Positions 21,407 through 25,052 of a stretch of DNA of 25,052 nucleotides are shown here, piece after piece. How positions within the stretch are numbered: the stretch's first letter is position 1; each line of letters begins with the position of its first letter. Origin of the DNA: Bacillota bacterium (GTDB taxonomy: Bacteria > Bacillota > Clostridia > Saccharofermentanales > Saccharofermentanaceae); the NCBI GenBank assembly GCA_023397475.1, contig JAEWUD010000001.1:1-25052 (forward strand), in the 5' to 3' direction. The notes below the pieces were generated by a model. It did no database searches and was not told the DNA's origin. It saw only the letters and a list, made by a program, of their open reading frames with translations. Both the position numbers and the translations under genes were made by a program.

Positions 21407-22915
21407 ATGAAGCTTTCCGATCTCGATCGTTTCTCTGATATCGTTATCCAGTGCCATGACAATCCTGACCCGGATGCGGTCGGTTCCGGATTTGCACTTT
21501 ATCGGTATTTCTCTTTACAGCCGGAGCGACGTGTTCGCCTCGTCTACTCCGGCAAGTACCCGGTGAAGAAACCGAACCTTCTTCTGATGATCGATCGACT
21601 CGAGATTCCACTCACCTATGTGGAGCAGCTCGATCCGGCTCCGGAGTTGCTGATCACCGTCGACTGCCAGCACGGCGAGGGGAATGTTACGCCCCTTCCC
21701 GGCCGGACAGTTGCTGTGATCGACCATCACCCCCACAGCGGGCGCGCGTATCTGCACGAAGAGATCCGAAGCGGTTACGGCAGTTGCGCCAGTGTCGTTT
21801 ACCAGCTGATGCGGGACGCGGGCTTCGATCCGAACGAAGATATCGACGTCTCTACCGCCCTCTATTACGGCCTCTACAGCGACACGAACAGCCTGTCGGA
21901 GATCGCTCATCCGGCGGATCGTGACCTGCGAGACGACGTCGTATTTCACCAGAGCCTCCTTCTTATGCTTCGGAATACGAATCTCTCCGTCGACGAGATT
22001 TCCATCGCCGGAGAGGCATTGAACAACGCTTTCTTCGATCTCGAAAACCGCTTCGCGATCGCGGAGGCCGACCCGTGCGATCCGAACATTCTCGGCTTCA
22101 TCAGCGACATGCTGTTGCAGGTCAATATCTCGGACAGCTGCGTTGTATTCTGCCGCTTGCCGTTCGGAATCAAGTACTCTGTCCGCAGTTGCAACCGCGA
22201 GATTCACGCCGGTGAGATGGCAATGTTTCTGGCAGACGGAATCGGTTCCGGCGGCGGTCACAAGGAGAAAGCCGGCGGGTTCCTTCGCGAGGACAAGATT
22301 GTCTCGCTGGCGGATTACGAGACCGACGCGAAGCTTTTTCGCGATCGAATCGTCGCGTATCTGAGAAGTTACGATGCGATTTATACGGAAGATTTTCAGC
22401 CGGACATTACCGCGATGCGCCTCTACCGCAAGAGACATCTTCCTCTTGGTTATGTCCGCAGCCTCGATGTCCTCGCTCCGGGCGAGAGCGCCGTAGTCCG
22501 AACACTCGAGGGCGATATCGATATCCGTGCCGACGAAGACATCTACATCATGATCGGAATTCTCGGCGAGGTCTACCCGATCCGCCGCGAGATTTTCGAG
22601 GTTCGATACGACGCTACCGGAGAAAACTTCCGCGCGCTTGCGACGTTCGAATATGACCCGACGATCAAGCGGCAGTTGACACACGAATCCATTCGCCTGG
22701 CCACGCACGCCAGATGCTGCATGCCCTCGGATGAGACCTTGATCTACGCGCGCCCCCTCACCCGAACCACGAAAGTTTTCACCGACTGGGATCTCAACGG
22801 ATATATGCTCGGGAAGCCCGGGGATTATCTCGCTGTGCGTTCCGACAATCCGAGAGATGTCTACATCATCGCGGACGATATTTTTGACAAGACCTACGCG
22901 GCGGAGAGGGAGTAA
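21407..22915 (+). CDS. DHH/DHHA1 phosphoesterase with an extra C-terminal region
   Basis: About 502 residues. Residues 1-315 are a DHH-family phosphoesterase of NrnA/RecJ-like type: CHDNPDPDAVGSG (16-28), VDCQHG (85-90), the IDHH signature (105-108), D159 in LYSDTNSLS, and the DHHA1 motif GGGHKEKAGG (282-291). All metal-binding motifs look intact, so cleavage of short oligonucleotides, cyclic dinucleotides or pAp is plausible. Residues about 330-502 are extra and contain two similar modules ending VYPIRREIFEVRY and VYIIADDIFDKTY. The ATG at 21407 follows GAAGGTGG at 7-8 nt and starts just before the DHH fold; 35 upstream codons are open but unsupported. It appears to be a single-gene unit. 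Confidence 0.85.
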   Translation: MKLSDLDRFSDIVIQCHDNPDPDAVGSGFALYRYFSLQPERRVRLVYSGKYPVKKPNLLLMIDRLEIPLTYVEQLDPAPELLITVDCQHGEGNVTPLPGRTVAVIDHHPHSGRAYLHEEIRSGYGSCASVVYQLMRDAGFDPNEDIDVSTALYYGLYSDTNSLSEIAHPADRDLRDDVVFHQSLLLMLRNTNLSVDEISIAGEALNNAFFDLENRFAIAEADPCDPNILGFISDMLLQVNISDSCVVFCRLPFGIKYSVRSCNREIHAGEMAMFLADGIGSGGGHKEKAGGFLREDKIVSLADYETDAKLFRDRIVAYLRSYDAIYTEDFQPDITAMRLYRKRHLPLGYVRSLDVLAPGESAVVRTLEGDIDIRADEDIYIMIGILGEVYPIRREIFEVRYDATGENFRALATFEYDPTIKRQLTHESIRLATHARCCMPSDETLIYARPLTRTTKVFTDWDLNGYMLGKPGDYLAVRSDNPRDVYIIADDIFDKTYAAERE

Positions 22916-22959
22916 GATACTTCTTCCCTTCCCTGCGCGAAAAATCTCGAGAGAATCTC

Positions 22960-22988
22960 TTTACATCGAAAAGTTCTCGTGATATATT
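22960..22988 (+). promoter_or_regulatory. sigma-A promoter of the second TetR gene
   Basis: TTTACA (22960-22965), a 17-nt spacer, then TATATT (22983-22988). Transcription should begin near 22995, inside the operator at 22994-23009. Confidence 0.75.
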
Positions 22989-22993
22989 ATGTT

Positions 22994-23009
22994 TACCAAC
23001 CAGTTGGTA
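22994..23009. promoter_or_regulatory. TetR operator 1
   Basis: TACCAACCAGTTGGTA has 7-nt perfect arms around CA, placed at the transcription start of the TetR gene. The closely matching site at 23770-23785 upstream of the aldo/keto reductase shares 13 of 16 positions. This indicates one regulator controlling both genes. Confidence 0.75.
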
Positions 23010-23096
23010 GGCGCAAATCAGATCATGAATTGTTTTCGCGAAAAGTCCTTCACCGACCGCGATCTACCCGACAAATCACAGCGCAGGAGGCTCCCC

Positions 23097-23690
23097 ATGG
23101 GCAGAGGTTCAGAGACCAAAGAAAAAATTCTTGCCGCTTCCCTCGAGATCTTCTCGCGCCAAGGTTACGACGGCGCCCGTATGGACGGGATTGCCGCGCA
23201 GGTCGGGATCAACAAGGCCTCCCTCTACTTTCACTTCGCCAGCAAAGAAGAGATCTTCCGCGTGCTTTTCGCGCAAATCGTCGAGACCTATGGCCGCGAA
23301 GTCGCGCGTATCTTCAATGATGCGAAGGCCCTTCCGGTCCGGGACCGCCTCGTCGCCATTGCGCGCTCTTACCTTCTCTATCACTGGAAGAATACAGAGA
23401 TGGATTTCTGGAACGCGGTCTTCTACTATCCGCCGCAGACCATGCGCGAGGAGATTCTCGCCGCGACCGATGCGAGCAAGACCGATCTTCAAGACCGGCT
23501 GACGGCTGTGATGGAAGAGGGAATTGCGGAAGGTGTTTTCGGCCAAGTTCCGGCGCGCAGCCTGGCGATGTCATTCTATTACGTACTCACCTGCATCAGC
23601 ATCTCGATGGATATGATGGACAAAGACGAAGCCCTCCGGAATATGGAAGCCTGCTTCGACGCGTTCTGGAACGGAGCCGCACGCAGGTAA
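23097..23690 (+). CDS. TetR/AcrR-family transcriptional regulator
   Basis: 197 residues. The N-terminal HTH (KEKILAASLEIFSRQGYDGARMDGIAAQVGINKASLYFHFASKEEIF, about 9-53) is a textbook TetR domain. The C-terminal domain is helical, with a Trp- and Tyr-rich pocket (YLLYHWKNTEMDFWNAVFYYPP). The start at 23097 has AGGAGG 6 nt upstream; 36 upstream in-frame codons include the operator and are rejected. It most likely represses itself and the aldo/keto reductase gene just downstream, through the paired TACCAA..GTTGGT sites. The inducer is unknown; an aldehyde or other reactive carbonyl would fit the target. Confidence 0.9.
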   Translation: MGRGSETKEKILAASLEIFSRQGYDGARMDGIAAQVGINKASLYFHFASKEEIFRVLFAQIVETYGREVARIFNDAKALPVRDRLVAIARSYLLYHWKNTEMDFWNAVFYYPPQTMREEILAATDASKTDLQDRLTAVMEEGIAEGVFGQVPARSLAMSFYYVLTCISISMDMMDKDEALRNMEACFDAFWNGAARR

Positions 23691-23780
23691 GTCGTGCATT
23701 CTTTTTGCCTGTAAACTTACCATTCAATCCGCACGCCGGTGAGACGTGCATTCTTTTTAACGATTAGCCTACCAATCGGT
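23677..23780 (+). repeat. diverged 52-bp tandem duplication between TetR gene and reductase
   Basis: Unit 1 is 23677-23728, unit 2 is 23729-23780. The first 30 nt match at 27 positions (shared CGTGCATTCTTTTT at 23693 and 23745), the rest more weakly. Unit 1 starts inside the last codons of the TetR gene. Unit 2 ends in operator 2, where unit 1 has only a degenerate TACCATTC. Confidence 0.65.
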
Positions 23781-23785
23781 TGGTT
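23770..23785. promoter_or_regulatory. TetR operator 2, upstream of the aldo/keto reductase
   Basis: TACCAATCGGTTGGTT contains ACCAA-TCGG-TTGGT, an inverted repeat closely matching operator 1. It lies about 60 nt before the reductase start, in the position expected for a promoter, although no clean -35/-10 pair is visible there. Confidence 0.7.
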
Positions 23786-23843
23786 GATACATATGAGGAT
23801 CCAAAGCCGCAGACGCGGTACAAAACTACAGGAGGAAAATCAA

Positions 23844-24833
23844 ATGGACAAGCGAATTCTTGGTAAATCAGGACTTGAGGTCAGCGCAATGGGCATCGGA
23901 TGCTGGGCGATCGGCGGCCAGTTCTACTTCGACGGCAAGATCGACGGCTACGGCCAGACCGACGACGCCGAATCCATCCGGGCGGTCCGCAGCGCCGTCG
24001 ATCTCGGCATCAACTTCATCGACACCGCAGACGCCTACGGCATCGGTCACAGCGAAGAACTCCTCGGCGAGGCCCTCACCGGCATCCGCGACGACGTCGT
24101 CCTCGCGACCAAATTCGGCTTCCTCGGCAACGCCGACACCAAGACCCTTCAGAGCGTCTGCATCGACCCCGCCTACATCGAACGCGCCTGCGACGCCTCC
24201 CTTCAGCGCCTCCGCACCGACCACATCGATCTCTATCAGCTCCATGTCGGCGACATCTCCTTCTCGCAATATGATCCCCTCATCGACGCCCTCGAGCGTC
24301 TCGTCGCCAAAGGCAAGATCAAGTCCTACGGCTGGAGCACCGATGTCCCCGCGGCCATCCGAATGATCGGTGCCAACGCGAACTGCTCCGCAATCCAACA
24401 CGAGTTCAACCTCCTGACCAACGCGGATGAGATACTGCGCCTCTGTCGCGAAAATCACCTCGCCGCCATCTGCTGAAGCCCGCTGGCAATGGGATTCCTG
24501 AGCGGCAAATTCGACCGCAACACCATCCTCGGCACAGACGACGTCCGCGGCGCCGGCCACGGTTGGACCGAGAAAGTCTTCCGCAATGGCCGCCCGACCG
24601 CCCACGCCCTCGACACCCTCGACGCCGTCCGCGAAATCCTCTCCTCCAACGGCCGCACCCTGACCCAGGGCGCCCTTGCCTGGATCTGGGGCAAGAGCGA
24701 CATCTCGATCCCGATCCCCGGCTTCAAGTCCGTCAAGCAAGTCACCGAGAACGCCCAAGCGATGGAATTCGGCGCCCTCCTGCCGGCCCAGATCGCGGAG
24801 ATTGATCGGCTGCTACAGGGGATTGGAGCGTAA
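23844..24833 (+). pseudogene. aldo/keto reductase interrupted by an in-frame TGA
   Basis: One continuous frame of 329 sense-equivalent positions encodes an aldo/keto reductase, broken by TGA at 24474-24476 (codon 211). Before the stop lie FIDTADAYG with D60 and Y65, TKFGF with K90, and LYQLHVGD with H134: a full catalytic tetrad. After the stop the frame continues with SPLAMGFLSGKF and ends ...LLQGIGA at 24831-24833, the normal AKR end. Relatives usually have arginine at the broken position, so CGA to TGA is the simplest change. The truncated product would lack the C-terminal third of the barrel. AGGAGG precedes the ATG at 23844. Codon use is strongly C-ending. It could be a real nonsense mutation, a sequencing error, or readthrough. 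Confidence 0.85.
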
Positions 24834-24866
24834 GAGATTTGGGGTGCGCGATTGAGTTCGCGAAAA

Positions 24867-24910
24867 GAAAAACAGCGGCCGCATTGATACGTGCGGCCGC
24901 TGTTTTCGTC
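24867..24910 (+). terminator. bidirectional intrinsic terminator after the reductase
   Basis: AAAACAGCGGCCGC (24869-24882) and GCGGCCGCTGTTTT (24893-24906) are perfect 14-nt arms around a 10-nt loop, with T-rich flanks on the plus strand and A-rich on the other. It lies 35 nt after the reductase stop. Confidence 0.9.
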
Positions 24911-25052
24911 TTGGATTAGAGACATACCACCGCACCCAAAGTACATACACAATCAACTGATTCGAGTTTTTATGTTGGAACCATTAACAGAGAAGACCGG
25001 ATTACCTCGCGTTTATCCGTTTCATCCTCATTTCTTACGAACACCACAAATC

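Noticed and set aside
21515..22708. 397-codon open frame antisense to the DHH phosphoesterase
   Set aside because: The plus strand has intact DHH and DHHA1 motifs; the antisense frame lacks an SD and any family motif.
24474..24505. Selenocysteine insertion at the reductase TGA, with a possible weak hairpin (CCGCT..AGCGG, GGG loop) downstream
   Set aside because: The stem is short and bulged, the loop is closer to the TGA than usual for bacterial SECIS, and relatives have Arg instead of Cys at this position. No Sec machinery is visible in the window.
23868..24758. 296-codon antisense frame across the reductase, uninterrupted at the TGA
   Set aside because: Its Asp/Gly/Val/Ala/Glu-rich composition is the expected by-product of C-ending codons on the other strand. 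The plus strand carries the AKR catalytic tetrad.
24489..24833. Separate 114-residue gene starting at the ATG after the TGA
   Set aside because: No SD precedes this ATG and the product is only the C-terminal third of an AKR barrel; it is the remainder of the interrupted gene.

Overview
The window looks like chromosomal DNA of an anaerobic, Gram-positive member of the Bacillota, most likely class Clostridia, with moderate-to-high GC (mid-50s % by eye). This rests on strong AGGAGG-type ribosome binding sites, consensus sigma-A promoters often with an extended -10, a gatCAB-type locus, a PrsA-like lipoprotein, a DUF1846 protein, a rubredoxin-like protein, an Fe-dependent alcohol dehydrogenase and a thioredoxin-reductase-like flavoprotein with a degraded NADPH site. 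The genus cannot be named from the sequence alone.

Layout. Positions 1-14.6 kb are mostly minus-strand housekeeping genes. They are gatA (cut by the window edge), gatC with its own promoter, a LuxR-type response regulator overlapping a 7-TM histidine kinase, a YqhD/BdhA-like alcohol dehydrogenase, a parvulin-type lipoprotein and exonuclease III. A plus-strand pair follows (thioredoxin-reductase-like flavoprotein plus a divergent L-asparaginase, 2 nt apart). Minus-strand genes then resume: a tocopherol-cyclase-like protein, a DUF1846/UPF0371 protein, CTP synthase pyrG with a folded leader, and a SixA-CHAD fusion. A plus-strand DUF368 membrane protein starts at 14.79 kb.

15.65-20.6 kb looks like an accessory segment. 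An AT-richer, gene-free 0.84 kb stretch carries inverted and tandem repeats and two terminator-like hairpins. It is followed by a NimA-like flavoprotein, then a TetR regulator translationally coupled (ATGA) to an 810-residue protein of rifampin-phosphotransferase/PEP-synthase architecture. The TetR promoter contains a perfect 42-bp palindrome. A second gene-free stretch (20285-20788) carries an exact 74-bp-period tandem array related, in opposite orientation, to the 71-bp array at 15.85 kb. A 28-nt element also occurs in inverted orientation on both sides of the NimA-like gene.

20.8-25 kb holds a rubredoxin-like protein (minus strand), a DHH phosphoesterase with an unusual C-terminal extension, and a compact regulatory unit. 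In that unit a second TetR regulator and an aldo/keto reductase gene are each preceded by a near-identical TACCAA..GTTGGT operator. The reductase reading frame is broken by a single in-frame TGA, although the remaining 118 codons are intact. A strong bidirectional hairpin terminator closes the unit. Positions 24911-25052 show nothing I can assign.

No tRNA, rRNA, CRISPR array, transposase or phage gene was recognised.
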